The notes under the pieces: generated by a model
Databases searched by the model: none
What the model was told of the DNA's origin: nothing
Seen by the model: the letters and a program-made list of their open reading frames with translations, nothing else
Program-made: the position numbers and the translations under genes
DNA from: Haemophilus influenzae
Lineage (GTDB): Bacteria; Pseudomonadota; Gammaproteobacteria; Enterobacterales; Pasteurellaceae
Assembly (NCBI GenBank): GCA_923172585.1
Contig: OV298644.1
Span: forward strand, 28,190-92,189
Length of the DNA stretch: 64,000 nucleotides
Direction: 5' to 3'
Shown here: positions 42,605 to 52,835 of the stretch, in pieces
Numbering within the stretch: position 1 is the stretch's first letter
How the letters are laid out: every line of letters starts with the position of its first letter

Positions 42605-44281
42605 TTAATGAACCAAATCTAACATTTCCTGTGCATTGGCTAAGGCTAATTCTGTGATTTCACTTCCGCCCAAGAGTCTTGCCAACGCAGGTACACGTTC
42701 AGATTGTGAAAGTGCAGTCATTTTTGTTTCAGTTTTATTATCCACAGTAAATTTTTCCACATTAAACTGATGATGGCCATGACAAGCAACTTGTGGCAAG
42801 TGGGTTACGCATAATACTTGGCAGCGCTCACTTAATTGACGTAAAAGTTTTCCGACAACACTTGCTGTTTTTCCGCTAATGCCCACGTCCACTTCATCGA
42901 AAATTAAGGTTGGAATAGCTGATTGATCAGAAGTTAAAACTTGAATGGCTAAAGAAATACGAGAAAGCTCACCACCAGAGGCAATTTTAGCTAATGGCTG
43001 CGGTTGTTGTCCTAAATTACTACGCAAAGTGAAAATCACATTATCCGCACCATTTGCACTCACTTTATCTAAATCCGTATTCAACTCTACATAAAATTCA
43101 GCGTTTTCCATTGCAAGTTGTTTTATCGACTGTGTGACATTGTGCGCTAAGCGGGTTGCAGATTGCTGACGACTTGCTGTTAATGCTGTAGCCGTTGCTT
43201 GCATTTGTTCAAATGCGAGTTTTTCTTGCTCAATCAACATCTCTTCACTTTCAGAAAAATCCAAAAGTGCGGTTAATTCTGCTTTTAATTTTTTGTGCTG
43301 TTCTACAAGATCTTCAGGTTTAACTTGATGTTTACGAGCAAGTTGTAAAGTCTGACTAATTCTTTGTTCGATTTCCTGTAAAAGCTGAGGATCTTGCTCG
43401 ATATTACTTGATAAATTTTGCACTTCACTGGTTGCTTCTTGCACTTGAATCAACGCATCATTCAACATATTTTGCACTTCAGCATATTGCAGATCAAGTT
43501 CAGCTAATTCATCAATATATTGTGTCGCACGATAAAGCAAACTATCGATATTTACGGTGTCATTTTCACTTAAAATTTGCAGTGCAGATTGGGAAAGTTG
43601 AGTTAGCTGTTCGCTGCTAGATAAACGACGTTGTTCATCTTCTAATTCCAAATATTCATTTGGTCGAAGGTTAAATTCATCTAACTCATCCACTTGATAC
43701 TGTAAAAGTTGTTTACGTGCTTCATTTTCCGCCACTTTTTGTTGAAAGGTTTTAACTTGATTTTGAAGATTTTTCCATGTCTGATAATCTTCACGCATTT
43801 TCACAAGTAATTCAGGATGAGCGGCAAAATTATCAACTAACTGAAGCTGATAGTCATTTTTTAACAATAATTGAGAAGCGTGTTGCCCATTAATATGAAC
43901 AAGATATTGAGCAATTTCTTTTAATTGAGAAGCGGATACTGGTGTACTATTAATAAAAGCCTTAGAACGTCCGTCTGCATTAATTATGCGACGTAAAATA
44001 CATTCAGTTGGATTATCTGGATCCTGTAATTCTTGCTCACTCAACCAGTGATAAGCAAGATTTTGCGATTCTAGTTGGAAAGTTGCACAAATTTCCGCAC
44101 GCTCTTGCCCTTCACGCACCATTGAGGTTTCTACTCTTTGTCCGAAACATAAACCTAAAGCATCAATGGCGATAGATTTACCGGCCCCAGTTTCCCCAGT
44201 AATGACAGACATTCCTTTCGCCAATTCAATATCAAGCTGACGAACAATCGCAAAATTATTGATAGTAAGTTGAGTAAGCAT
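42605..44281 (-). CDS. recN: DNA repair protein RecN
   Basis: SMC-like ATPase for double-strand-break repair. 558 residues: Walker A ITGETGAGKSIAIDAL near 28-43, two long coiled-coil arms (about 155-360), the signature KIASGGELSRISLAIQ and Walker B PTLIFDEVDVGISG near 455-468. It is intact and convergent with glnE. Confidence 0.97.
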   Translation of the reverse strand: MLTQLTINNFAIVRQLDIELAKGMSVITGETGAGKSIAIDALGLCFGQRVETSMVREGQERAEICATFQLESQNLAYHWLSEQELQDPDNPTECILRRIINADGRSKAFINSTPVSASQLKEIAQYLVHINGQHASQLLLKNDYQLQLVDNFAAHPELLVKMREDYQTWKNLQNQVKTFQQKVAENEARKQLLQYQVDELDEFNLRPNEYLELEDEQRRLSSSEQLTQLSQSALQILSENDTVNIDSLLYRATQYIDELAELDLQYAEVQNMLNDALIQVQEATSEVQNLSSNIEQDPQLLQEIEQRISQTLQLARKHQVKPEDLVEQHKKLKAELTALLDFSESEEMLIEQEKLAFEQMQATATALTASRQQSATRLAHNVTQSIKQLAMENAEFYVELNTDLDKVSANGADNVIFTLRSNLGQQPQPLAKIASGGELSRISLAIQVLTSDQSAIPTLIFDEVDVGISGKTASVVGKLLRQLSERCQVLCVTHLPQVACHGHHQFNVEKFTVDNKTETKMTALSQSERVPALARLLGGSEITELALANAQEMLDLVH

Positions 44282-44392
44282 AGCAAAATCCTTTAACTGT
44301 ATATTTAATATGATACAACTGATTTAATTTACAGTAAAGGATTTTTTACAGTATTTTGTCAAATCTATTTCAATCGAAAATTTTTACCATAA

Positions 44393-45283
44393 TCAAAATG
44401 ATTTTAACCAACCTAATTTGCTACTTAACACATTGTAATAATTATAATTTTTCAGATGAAGCAATCGGAGTTTATGCTCGCTTTTTTGAATATGCACCAC
44501 ATCATCTGGGGTAAAAGGTAAGGTAATTTGACTATCACAGCCCACTTCTAATTGAGAGGTATTATGTTCAGCAAAACAGATCGATATTTTACTATCCCCA
44601 TCAACAACAAGAGGGCGAGAAGTTAATGTATGTGGAAACATTGGCACTAATGCAATGGCATTAAGGTTTGGTGTCAAAATAGGTCCACCAGCGGAAAGAG
44701 AATAAGCCGTAGAACCTGTTGGAGTAGAAACAATTAATCCATCAGAACGTTGAGAAAATGCAAACTTATCATTGATATATACGTGAAAATCAATCATATG
44801 TGCAATTTTGGCGGGATGAATAACCGCTTCATTTACCGCATTGCTGGTTGATACGATTTCACTTGCTCGTTCGATTTTTGCTTCCAATAAAAAACGTTCT
44901 TCCACAAAAAATTCGCCACGTTCTAAACAAGCTTCAAGCTGGGAATAGGCATTTTTCGGGTCAATATCCGTTAAAAATCCCAAATTACCACGATTAATAC
45001 CAATCAATGGAATATCATATTTTGCTAATACGCGAGCGCGCCCTAGCATATTGCCGTCTCCACCAATCACAATGGCTAATTGGGCTCGGCGGCCTATTTC
45101 TTCTAACGTAGCAAGATGTTCAAAAGGTAACTCAAGTGTTATGGCGACTTCTTTTTCCACCAACACTTGATAACCACGTTCCATTAACCAATGAAATAAG
45201 TTTTTGTGCATTTGTAAGTTAATGTCATTGCGAGGCTTACCTACAAGAGCAATGGTTTTAAAGGAACGATATAAATGATTCAT
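44393..45283 (-). CDS. nadK: NAD kinase
   Basis: Phosphorylates NAD to NADP. 296 residues with the [11 protein letters not shown] motif near 73-83, [11 protein letters not shown] near 98-108 and [22 protein letters not shown] near 178-199. It is divergent from grpE. Confidence 0.97.
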   Translation of the reverse strand: MNHLYRSFKTIALVGKPRNDINLQMHKNLFHWLMERGYQVLVEKEVAITLELPFEHLATLEEIGRRAQLAIVIGGDGNMLGRARVLAKYDIPLIGINRGNLGFLTDIDPKNAYSQLEACLERGEFFVEERFLLEAKIERASEIVSTSNAVNEAVIHPAKIAHMIDFHVYINDKFAFSQRSDGLIVSTPTGSTAYSLSAGGPILTPNLNAIALVPMFPHTLTSRPLVVDGDSKISICFAEHNTSQLEVGCDSQITLPFTPDDVVHIQKSEHKLRLLHLKNYNYYNVLSSKLGWLKSF

Positions 45284-45295
45284 AAAATGACCGCA

Positions 45296-45320
45296 CTTGA
45301 ATTTAACATTTTCGTCATTA
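45296..45320 (+). promoter_or_regulatory. possible heat-shock promoter of grpE
   Basis: CTTGAA at 45296-45301, 11 bases, then CGTCATTA resembles a weak sigma-32 promoter (CTTGAA ... CCCCAT). It lies 63 bp upstream of the grpE start. The -35 half is convincing; the -10 half is poor. Confidence 0.35.
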
Positions 45321-45382
45321 TATCGTTTTTTGCTACACTATGCCCAATTACGATTAATCAATTTTGTTTTACGGAGAAAAAA

Positions 45383-45979
45383 ATGTCAGAACAAGAACAA
45401 AAAGTTAAAAACCCAGAAGTAGAAAATCAAGAAGAAGTCGTTGTGGAAGAAGCACAACAAGCAGATCCTTCTCAAGAATTTGATCCTTTAGAAGAAGCTA
45501 TTGCCCGCGTGCAAGAGCTTGAAGAGCAACTAAAAACTCAAATAGAAGAAGCCGCAAATAAAGAACAGGATATTTTACTTCGCTCTCGTGCTGAAATTGA
45601 AAATCTTCGTCGTCGTACTGAACAAGACGTAGAAAAAGCACATAAATTCGCTTTGGAAAAATTTTCAAAAGACATTTTGAATACTATCGATAACCTAGAG
45701 CGTGCGCTTGCCACTCCAGCAAATAAAGAAGATGAAAGCGTAAAAGCCTTATTTGACGGCGTAGAACTTACCTTAAAAGAATTAGTTTCAACCTTTGGGC
45801 GTTTTGGCGTGGAAGCTGTGGGAGTTGTCGGTGAAGCATTTAATCCTGACTTACATCAAGCCATTTCAATGCAACCTGCTGAAGGCTTTGAAACCAATCA
45901 AATTAGCGTCGTATTGCAAAAAGGCTACACCTTAAGTGGTCGAGTCATTCGCCCAGCGATGGTAATGGTGGCAACGCAA
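45383..45979 (+). CDS. grpE: nucleotide exchange factor GrpE (stop codon lost)
   Basis: DnaK cochaperone. The ATG at 45383 follows ACGGAG; upstream in-frame codons are not used. It has an acidic N-terminus, a long coiled coil (about 45-110) and a C-terminal beta domain ending [13 protein letters not shown]. Homologues stop right after this, but here ACG CAA replaces what looks like GCG TAA, and the frame runs to 46033 through the terminator hairpin. I give 45979 as the likely true end. The read-through tail ([15 protein letters not shown]) is probably artefactual. Confidence 0.93.
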
Positions 45980-45991
45980 TTTACATTTGGT

Positions 45992-46335
45992 CTAAAGAGC
46001 GGTCGGTTTTTCGACCGTTTTTCTTTTTCCTGAATAACTACATAAACTTTACGGATAATTTCCCTAAAATCTTCGCTCGTTGTAGCCCAATCTAGAAGAT
46101 CAACGCGCCACGGTAAATCTGATTCAGAAAAAGCTTCTTTTAATCTGTCACGAGCTAAAAAATCTAAAGGTTCCTCAGAGATAATCGCAAGGTCAAGATC
46201 GGAATATTTTTTTGCTTTTCCCTTTACACGAGAACCGAAAGCCCATACGGTATAATTAGGTACTAATTGTTGTAAAATAGTTTTCACAATCGCCAATTCT
46301 TCAGATTTTATATCAAGCTGTGCAAAACTAGTCAT
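45992..46335 (-). CDS. MNT-domain nucleotidyltransferase, antitoxin of MNT/HEPN pair (3' frameshift)
   Basis: Minimal nucleotidyltransferase with [18 protein letters not shown] near residues 34-51 (GS plus DxD). In MNT/HEPN modules this protein AMPylates and silences the HEPN toxin. The frame is lost near the 3' end at the T-run 46018-46022 (plus strand), one base short. Restoring it gives a 114-residue protein ending [10 protein letters not shown] at 45992. It overlaps the HEPN gene by eight bases, so the two are cotranslated. Confidence 0.9.
46000..46022 (+). terminator. grpE terminator inside the MNT gene
   Basis: CGGTCG (46000-46005) and CGACCG (46012-46017) form a stem followed by TTTTT. 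It terminates grpE while lying inside the last codons of the convergent MNT gene. Confidence 0.75.
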
Positions 46336-46768
46336 ATTGATTTCTCTGACGTAATTGTTCCAATAGGAAACGACTTTCTATTAAAAAATCATCAATTTGT
46401 GCATAAACAGCCATGGCTTTTTCCTGATCATAAGTATGTGATGCAATATTACGCATATCACGATAAGCAACCCATTTTGACATATCTTCAATCAAACCAA
46501 ATCTCAATGCTTCTCGCAAAATATCCTTAAATCCATAAGCCCCAATGTCATCGGTATTAATTGCATCTTGTTGAAGTTGGCGTTTCATCATTTTTAAACT
46601 TAACTCATAAACAAATTCAAATTTCTGAATTGCACCTGCAATTAAGGTATCTTGTACAATAGAGGGTTGCATATCAAACCAATTTCTGTCTGAAATTTGT
46701 ACTACGGTTTGCTCTAACGAATAAAATGCAGCGTCTAATACATTTAAATTTAGCTTATCAGTCATCAT
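46328..46768 (-). CDS. HEPN-domain putative RNase toxin
   Basis: 146 residues, all-helical, of the family represented by H. influenzae HI0074. The HEPN motif R-x4-H appears as RNIASH near residues 110-115, preceded by WVAYRDM. It starts MMTDKLNL and is translated just before the MNT partner. Together they form an MNT/HEPN (type VII) toxin-antitoxin module, toxin gene first. Confidence 0.92.
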   Translation of the reverse strand: MMTDKLNLNVLDAAFYSLEQTVVQISDRNWFDMQPSIVQDTLIAGAIQKFEFVYELSLKMMKRQLQQDAINTDDIGAYGFKDILREALRFGLIEDMSKWVAYRDMRNIASHTYDQEKAMAVYAQIDDFLIESRFLLEQLRQRNQYD

Positions 46769-46845
46769 TTTTACCTCTGTTAAATACTCATCTATTTTAC
46801 CATAGACTATTTTTTCTCAAAACCTATAACCCCAAAAGTAAACAT

Positions 46846-46861
46846 TGTGATATTGATCACA
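46846..46861 (+). promoter_or_regulatory. CRP/FNR-type site upstream of nrdD
   Basis: TGTGA-TATTGA-TCACA is a perfect CRP-class palindrome, extendable to TTGTGA...TCACAA. It lies about 200 bp upstream of nrdD. The internal TTGAT also fits an FNR half-site. Anaerobic control of a class III reductase makes FNR attractive, but the TGTGA core favours CRP. Confidence 0.6.
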
Positions 46862-46961
46862 AAATCAAAAATATTTGAGAAAAGCTCTCAACAACTTAAT
46901 GTGATATTTTTCTAATAAAATCAATCTTTAACAAAATTATCTTACGACAAAAAGGTCTAAA

Positions 46962-46977
46962 ACACTACATATTGTGT
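46962..46977 (+). promoter_or_regulatory. NrdR box 1
   Basis: ACACTACATATTGTGT fits the NrdR palindrome ACAC(T/A)A(T/A)AT(A/C)T(T/A)GTGT. It is the outermost of three similar boxes before nrdD. Confidence 0.75.
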
Positions 46978-46993
46978 GTTGATTATCTTTTTA

Positions 46994-47009
46994 GATCTAT
47001 ATATAGTGC
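46994..47009 (+). promoter_or_regulatory. NrdR box 2 (weak left half)
   Basis: GATCTATATATAGTGC matches the right half and the core of the NrdR palindrome. It starts exactly 32 bases after box 1. Confidence 0.6.
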
Positions 47010-47025
47010 AATCCGCATTTCAAAA

Positions 47026-47041
47026 ACACTATATATTGGAG
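47026..47041 (+). promoter_or_regulatory. NrdR box 3 (weak right half)
   Basis: ACACTATATATTGGAG matches the left half and core of the NrdR palindrome. It starts exactly 32 bases after box 2 and ends eight bases before the nrdD ATG, overlapping the ribosome-binding site GGAG. Confidence 0.65.
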
Positions 47042-47048
47042 CTATATC

Positions 47049-49171
47049 ATGAGTAACTTTGGGGTCATCAAGCGCGATGGTTCTCGTGCGGAGTTTGAGA
47101 TTCAACGTATCATTAATGCCATTAAAAAAGCCGCAAGTGCGGTCAATATTTCCGATGAATTTTATTGCCACCAAATTGGGCAAGAAGTAGGGAATGAAAT
47201 TTTCACCCGTCATCAAGGCGAGATTGATATTAATCAGATTCAAAAAATCGTTGAAGATAAATTGATGGCAAGTCGTTATCCTGAGATTGCTCGTGCGTAT
47301 ATCGAATATCGTCATGATCGTGATTTAGCCCGCGAAAAACGTAGCCAGCTAACAAAAGAAATTGAAGGCTTGATTGAACAAAGCAACGTAGAATTACTTA
47401 ATGAAAACGCCAATAAAGACGCGAAAGTGATTCCAACGCAACGTGATTTGCTTGCTGGAATTGTGGCAAAACATTATGCCAAGCACCATATTCTTCCACG
47501 CGATGTGGTAGAGGCTCACGAAAAAGGTGAAATTCATTATCACGATTTAGATTACGCGCCGTTCTTTCCAATGTTTAACTGTATGTTAGTTGATTTAGAA
47601 GGGATGCTTTCTCGTGGTTTCAAAATGGGCAATGCGGAAATCGAACCCCTAAATCTATCGGCACCGCAACGGCAGTGACAGCACAAATTATCGCCCAAGT
47701 TGCCAGCCATATTTACGGTGGCACAACCATTAATCGTATTGATGAAGTGCTTTCCCCTTATGTGCAAATCAGTTACGAAAAACATCTCAAACATGCCCAA
47801 GAATGGAACGTGCCTGATGTTGAAGGTTATGCCAAAGCATTGATTGAAAAAGAATGTTTCGATGCCTTCCAATCCTTAGAATATGAAGTTAATACACTAC
47901 ATACTTCAAATGGGCAAACACCATTTGTGACCTTTGGTTTTGGTTTAGGTACAAGCTGGCAATCTCGCTTAATTCAGCAAGCTATTTTAAAAAATCGTAT
48001 TCGTGGACTTGGAAAAAATCATAAAACACCAGTATTTCCAAAACTTGTTTTCACCATTAAAAAAGGCTTGAACCAAACTAAAGGCGATCCGAATTACGAT
48101 ATCAAACAACTCGCATTAGAATGCGCATCAAAACGTATGTATCCAGATATTCTCAATTACGATCAGGTTGTCAAAGTCACGGGCTCTTTTAAAGCCCCAA
48201 TGGGATGCCGTAGCTTTTTAGGTGCATACGAAGAAAAAGGCCACGAAATTCACGATGGGCGTAATAATCTTGGCGTAGTGAGTTTGAATTTACCGCGTAT
48301 CGCGTTGGAGTCCAAAAACGAAGAAGATTTCTACCGCACTTTAGATGAACGTTTGGCTATTGCGAAAAAAGCATTAATGACGCGTGTTGCCCGCCTTGAG
48401 AATACCAAAGCTCGCGTTGCTCCCATTCTTTATATGGAAGGTGCATGCGGAGTGCGGTTAAAAGCGGATGAAAATGTGGCACAAATTTTCAAAAATGGAC
48501 GAGCCTCTATTTCGCTCGGCTATATCGGTATTCATGAAACCATTAATGCGCTATATAAAAAAGGGCATATTTTTGATGATGAACAATTACGCGAAAAAGG
48601 CATTGCGATTGTTCGCCACCTTAGTGAGGCAGTAAAACGCTGGCAAAAAGAAACTGGCTATGCCTTCAGCCTTTACTCCACGCCAAGTGAAAACTTATGC
48701 GACCGCTTCTGCCGTCTAGATACCAAAAAATTTGGCGTGATTGAAGGCGTCACGGATAAGGGCTACTACACGAACAGTTACCACTTAGATGTAGAAAAGA
48801 AAGTGAATCCTTACGACAAACTGGATTTTGAAATGTCATATCCCCCACTCGCCAGCGGCGGTTTTATTTGCTACGGCGAATATCCAAATATTCAACACAA
48901 CTTAAAAGCATTGGAAGATGTGTGGGATTATAGCTACGATCGCGTACCTTACTACGGCACAAACACACCGATTGACGAGTGTTATGAATGTGGTTTCACT
49001 GGCGAGTTTGAATGTACCAGCAAAGGTTTTGTCTGCCCTAAATGTGGCAATCACGACAGCACAAAAGTGTCTGTCACTCGCCGCGTCTGTGGCTATCTAG
49101 GCAGCCCTGATGCCCGCCCATTTAATGCGGGAAAACAGGAAGAAGTGAAGAGAAGAGTTAAACACCTTTGA
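47049..49171 (+). CDS. nrdD: anaerobic ribonucleoside-triphosphate reductase NrdD (one frameshift)
   Basis: Class III reductase, a glycyl-radical enzyme. An ATP-cone domain (residues ~1-90) starts FGVIKRDGSRAEFEIQRIINAI. The C-terminus has the zinc-binding CYECGFTGEF ... CPKCGN and the radical-glycine loop RRVCGYLGS. The frame breaks at 47646-47649: four C where five give EIEPPKSIGTATAV and a 707-residue product. NrdR boxes precede it. The activase gene nrdG is not seen nearby. Confidence 0.95.
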
Positions 49172-49310
49172 TTTAACTCCCTAGCAAAACCAAATTTTTA
49201 AATGCGTTCTTTATTATACCAATTTTCGACCGCACTTCCCAATATTCCGAAAAAAATCACCGCACTATTACTTATCTTCTCGGAAACAAAAGTCAAAATT
49301 TAATATTCAA
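49172..49310. other. spacer after nrdD; start of decayed island II
   Basis: The sequence is AT-rich with two uptake-signal-like pieces (ACCGCACT variants at 49,229 and 49,258), one truncated. I see no gene here. Coding quality drops sharply beyond this point. Confidence 0.4.
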
Positions 49311-50168
49311 TCAATAACCTCATCTCATCTTCTTAAAACATGGATATTAAACATTGATGATTTAATATTTCAGTGGTGAAAGCCAGAATATTTTTAGGAG
49401 AATTCGCTCAAGATTTTCTAGGGGGAAGTAATGGCTCTAGAACATTATCAGCAGCAATGCAGGTTAGGGCTAAAATCATCTTATGATACATGTGCAAATG
49501 CCTATTTTCTTTCAGGAGACACCATACTGCGAAACGTAATGTTAGCATTACGTGAAGAAGCCATTTTTCAGCATTAGAGTAAAAACATTACAACATAAAA
49601 ATACCTCAGTCCAGTAATAAAAGCTTTTTTCTAAATGCCAAGCAAATGGTTTAGAACATAAAATGCAATGCCAAATGTTGGCGTGCCTGAAGACTTTACA
49701 GATGAAAATGTGATGCTAAAAAAAGGGTCAAACCTCGCCACAACCCTCAATGAAAAATTTGCGGCAGAGCGTCCAGTTTAGTACGTACCAAATATTTGAA
49801 TAACCCATTTAACGGGACAAAATTGCCAGCCGAGCAATATTCTTGGTTTAAAACCAATGGTGAAACGCCGCTTGATATAAAAATTCAGCAATGTTTATTG
49901 GCTTATTTTTCAGATTTTCACTGTATTTTGACCGCACTTCATCCGCATAACGAAAAAGGCTTTTTACAAAGAAAATGAAAGTGGCAACCATTGATCATAG
50001 TATTGGTTCCATCGTCCGTTTGATTTAAATCACTGGCATTTGGACGAATGGAAAGCAATAATGCCTGAAGATGGCGAGACTTAGCTCGCGGGCAAATATA
50101 TTCATCGCATTGGTAATTATCCGACAAAACAACAAGAAGCCGGACTTTTAAAACGAAGAGGAAAAAAT
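49310..50168 (+). pseudogene. tesB: decayed tesB (acyl-CoA thioesterase II)
   Basis: Plus-strand reading across several frames recovers TesB segments in order: NIDDLIF, LSAAMQ, ANAYFLSGDT, MPNVG with PEDFTDENVMLKK, NEKFAAERP, then a clean block NNPFNGTKLPAEQYSWFKTNG with a YFSDFHCILTALHPH stretch (49,796-49,960). HRPFDLNHWHLDEW and RGQI follow near 50,010-50,100. The span matches a full tesB (~286 codons) but has many stops and frame changes. TesB hydrolyses acyl-CoA; this copy cannot be translated. It sits where Rd has tesB. Confidence 0.8.
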
Positions 50169-50309
50169 GAGACCACTCTATTACACAATTTTGGCAACAG
50201 GTTGAAACCGCGCAAACCTTGAAATCCTATATTAAGAAATGTAGAAAATAAAAAGACTAAGTTCTATTACATTCTGAAACTTGTTTTTTTTAATGGAAAT
50301 CATATTGCT

Positions 50310-51675
50310 ATACTTATTGCAGTTACGCCATTAGTATCTTCTATTCGGCCCATCCTATAATACGTGCCCATAGCGGTAACTCATTACGCCAAATCTTCAT
50401 CACTTGCCACTCTTTAGCAGCTGTGGTCTCAGTGCTTGTTTAGTCATGCTATCAATGCTTGAACCAGCTTCATCATCGTCAGAACCTGCTTGTAAGAATC
50501 TCCAGTTCTCATGAAGTAACTTAAAAGCCATCAAGTCAATTGAAAGCCCATCTGCATCCATTGCAGTTTTTAATTTATTGTTTCAATGATTTATCAAATA
50601 AGCGCAAAAACAAGAATTAAGAAATCAAAGCATACCCATGACTTCACGAAAAGTTGCTCACAAATTGTTTGCCAAAAACAACGTATCCGCCGAACAACCT
50701 GATAGTCGTTACAATACACACATGAATACGGTACAAACTGTCTCAACGCATAATTGAGCTGGTTCATAGCTATATTGGCAATAGAAATAATGCGCCTCTG
50801 TCATTAATGAGACATCTAATACATCACTTTGATTATAAATTGCACAAGAATTAGAATTATCTAGAGATACCATCGACATTTACCATAATTCTCATCAACA
50901 TAATGGATCACTCATGCGCACAGGACAGTATTCGACATTATGACCGTGGTGCACAGTAACATTATGCCATAGAACAACCATCGTGAATATGGAACAATGA
51001 TCGCCAAACGGAATTCCACCGTGACATATAAAATTGAATTCCAACCTGTCGCTGCGCACGCGAGGAATTGTCCAGCAACGTGGTCGCTCCGCCCTAAATG
51101 AAGCGAATCATTTCATCACGAAATTCTACAATCTCAATGATTTTGGGCTTGAACACACTTTCAATTCCGCCATGAAACATGAGTGTAATTGGCCAAAATT
51201 TGAGCGAAGATTATCTGCTATAGAAATTCAAATGCGCTATACATCAAACATCATCTATAGCATTTTTCGACCAACATTTACATCCCCACATTTAATCATA
51301 AAATAACCGAAGGTTTTCTATCAGCCAAAACAGGGATTAATGGAGAATCATCAATCATACATTAATATACTTAACTGCATCAAAAATGTATTTAATCATG
51401 TTGGTGAACCATTCAATATTCCGATCACATGGGTTTATGTTGTCTAATCAACGTTCGTAATATTGCAGCTACGTCAGTAAACCCTACCATTGATGGATTA
51501 AGTCTAAAAGATGGCAATATGCACGTCAAATCAGAAAACATAAAAGTCGATACCAATGTGCCAAGATGCAATAATACAGTAAGCGTAAAAAATACGCTAC
51601 ACAATTAATACCACGTATATCTGGATAAAGCCAATTTCCTTTTCTCTCATTAAGGTATTGAAAATTTTATGGCAT
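50310..51675 (-). pseudogene. cysS: decayed full-length cysS (cysteinyl-tRNA synthetase), copy 1
   Basis: On the minus strand, an ATG at 51675 begins KIFNTLMREKEI, the CysS N-terminus. The C-terminal end reads INKLKT, FLQAGSDDDE, AAKEWQV and DGPN (50,320-50,590). The middle can be followed only weakly. The ~1,366-bp span equals the usual 459 codons, so the whole gene is present but riddled with substitutions and stops. CysS is essential, so this cannot be the only copy in a living cell unless the sequence is wrong. Confidence 0.75.
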
Positions 51676-51788
51676 TTTTAGCATGCCGTAAAATGAAATA
51701 AAAACAAACCGCACTTTTATAGCACTTTTAACCTCGAATATGTCGGATATAATCAACGACCCATTAATCTTTTTAGAGGGAAAACAAA

Positions 51789-52195
51789 ATGGTTACATTA
51801 CACACAAATTTTGGCGACATTAAAATTAAATTGGATTTTGATAAAGCTCCAGTTACGGCAGAAAATTTCTTAAATTACTGCAAAGAAGGTTGTTTTATAA
51901 TAACACATTTTTCATCTGTTTTGATGCCTATGATTCATGCGGGAGGAGATAGGCAATATGCGCAAAAAGCAACGAAGCACCAACCAAACATGAAGCGAAC
52001 AATCGTTTAAGCAACAAGCGTGGAAGCCATTCAATCACACAAGTACCATTTGTCATGCGACCGCACTATTTCCAAAGTGGCAGACAATGATTTCTTAACA
52101 TTATCGTTCAAAACAAATGTTGGGTCGATTGAAGTCGTTAAAGATGAAAATGTGCAGTATTTCGTGAAGTGGTTGAAAAGTTGAAAAAATCAAAA
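51789..52195 (+). pseudogene. ppiB: decayed ppiB (peptidyl-prolyl isomerase), copy 1
   Basis: It starts cleanly as a cyclophilin ([34 protein letters not shown]) behind AGAGGG. It loses frame after about 35 codons, near TTCTATAATAACAC-like sequence. Later pieces (NDFLN, VGS-EVV, FREVVE) lie in different frames to ~52,190. It is divergent from cysS copy 1 with the same intergenic sequence as copy 2. Confidence 0.8.
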
Positions 52196-52735
52196 AATGA
52201 AAAATTTGCAAAAGAGCGTAAATAAGACGTACATACCAAATATTTGAATAACACATTTAACGTCACAAGATTGCTAACAGAGGAATATTATTGGTTTAAA
52301 ACAACATCGTCCAAAGAAGCTTGATATAAAATTCTAGCAATGTTTATTGGATCATTTTTCGACATACACTGTACGTTGATGGCAATTCATTGAAATGGTT
52401 AAAAAAGCTTTTTATTAGTTGGATTGAAAGTGGCAACGGACTGATCTTAGTATCCAGTTTCATCATCCATTTAATTTAAATTATTGGAAATAGCAAGCAA
52501 TTGAAAGAAATAATGAATTAACAACACGAGGCTTTTTCAAAGTAAAAAGGACTCGCTAGATAATCAATTAATCTCAACAACAAAACATGAACGTCTGTAT
52601 ACATATTTATGAATAAGAGCGAAAAAATTACCTCAATTTTGCCAGGATGTTGTCAAAAAGTTCAAAGAGCTTACCTTGAAAGCAATCAATGCAAGCTCAT
52701 TACTTAAAAAGTAGATAGAATAAGATATAGACTTC
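52196..52735 (+). pseudogene. second, noisier copy of the 3' part of tesB and following sequence
   Basis: The stretch 52,196-52,560 repeats 49,740-50,090 imperfectly (shared pieces such as ACCAAATATTTGAATAAC and TGATATAAAATTC). 52,610-52,680 resembles 50,170-50,240 (CAATTTTG ... ACCTTGAAA). This tesB fragment lies between ppiB copy 1 and tatD copy 1, an order not seen elsewhere in the window. There is no usable frame. Confidence 0.65.
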
Positions 52736-52835
52736 CGAGCGTAACGCCTTAAGCGATCATCATCGAAAGATGAGTTTTTAAACGCCATTGAGCGATGAAT
52801 CCCATGTTCGTAATACGATTTTTATAGAGATAAAG

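Noticed and set aside
45275..45382. 36-residue N-terminal extension of GrpE
   Set aside because: It runs through the promoter region shared with nadK; ACGGAG precedes the ATG at 45383 and the family start MSEQEQ follows.
50310..51675. Plus-strand open frame at 51,034-51,306 as a small gene
   Set aside because: It is opposite the decayed cysS, which explains the region; it has no ribosome-binding site or recognisable family.
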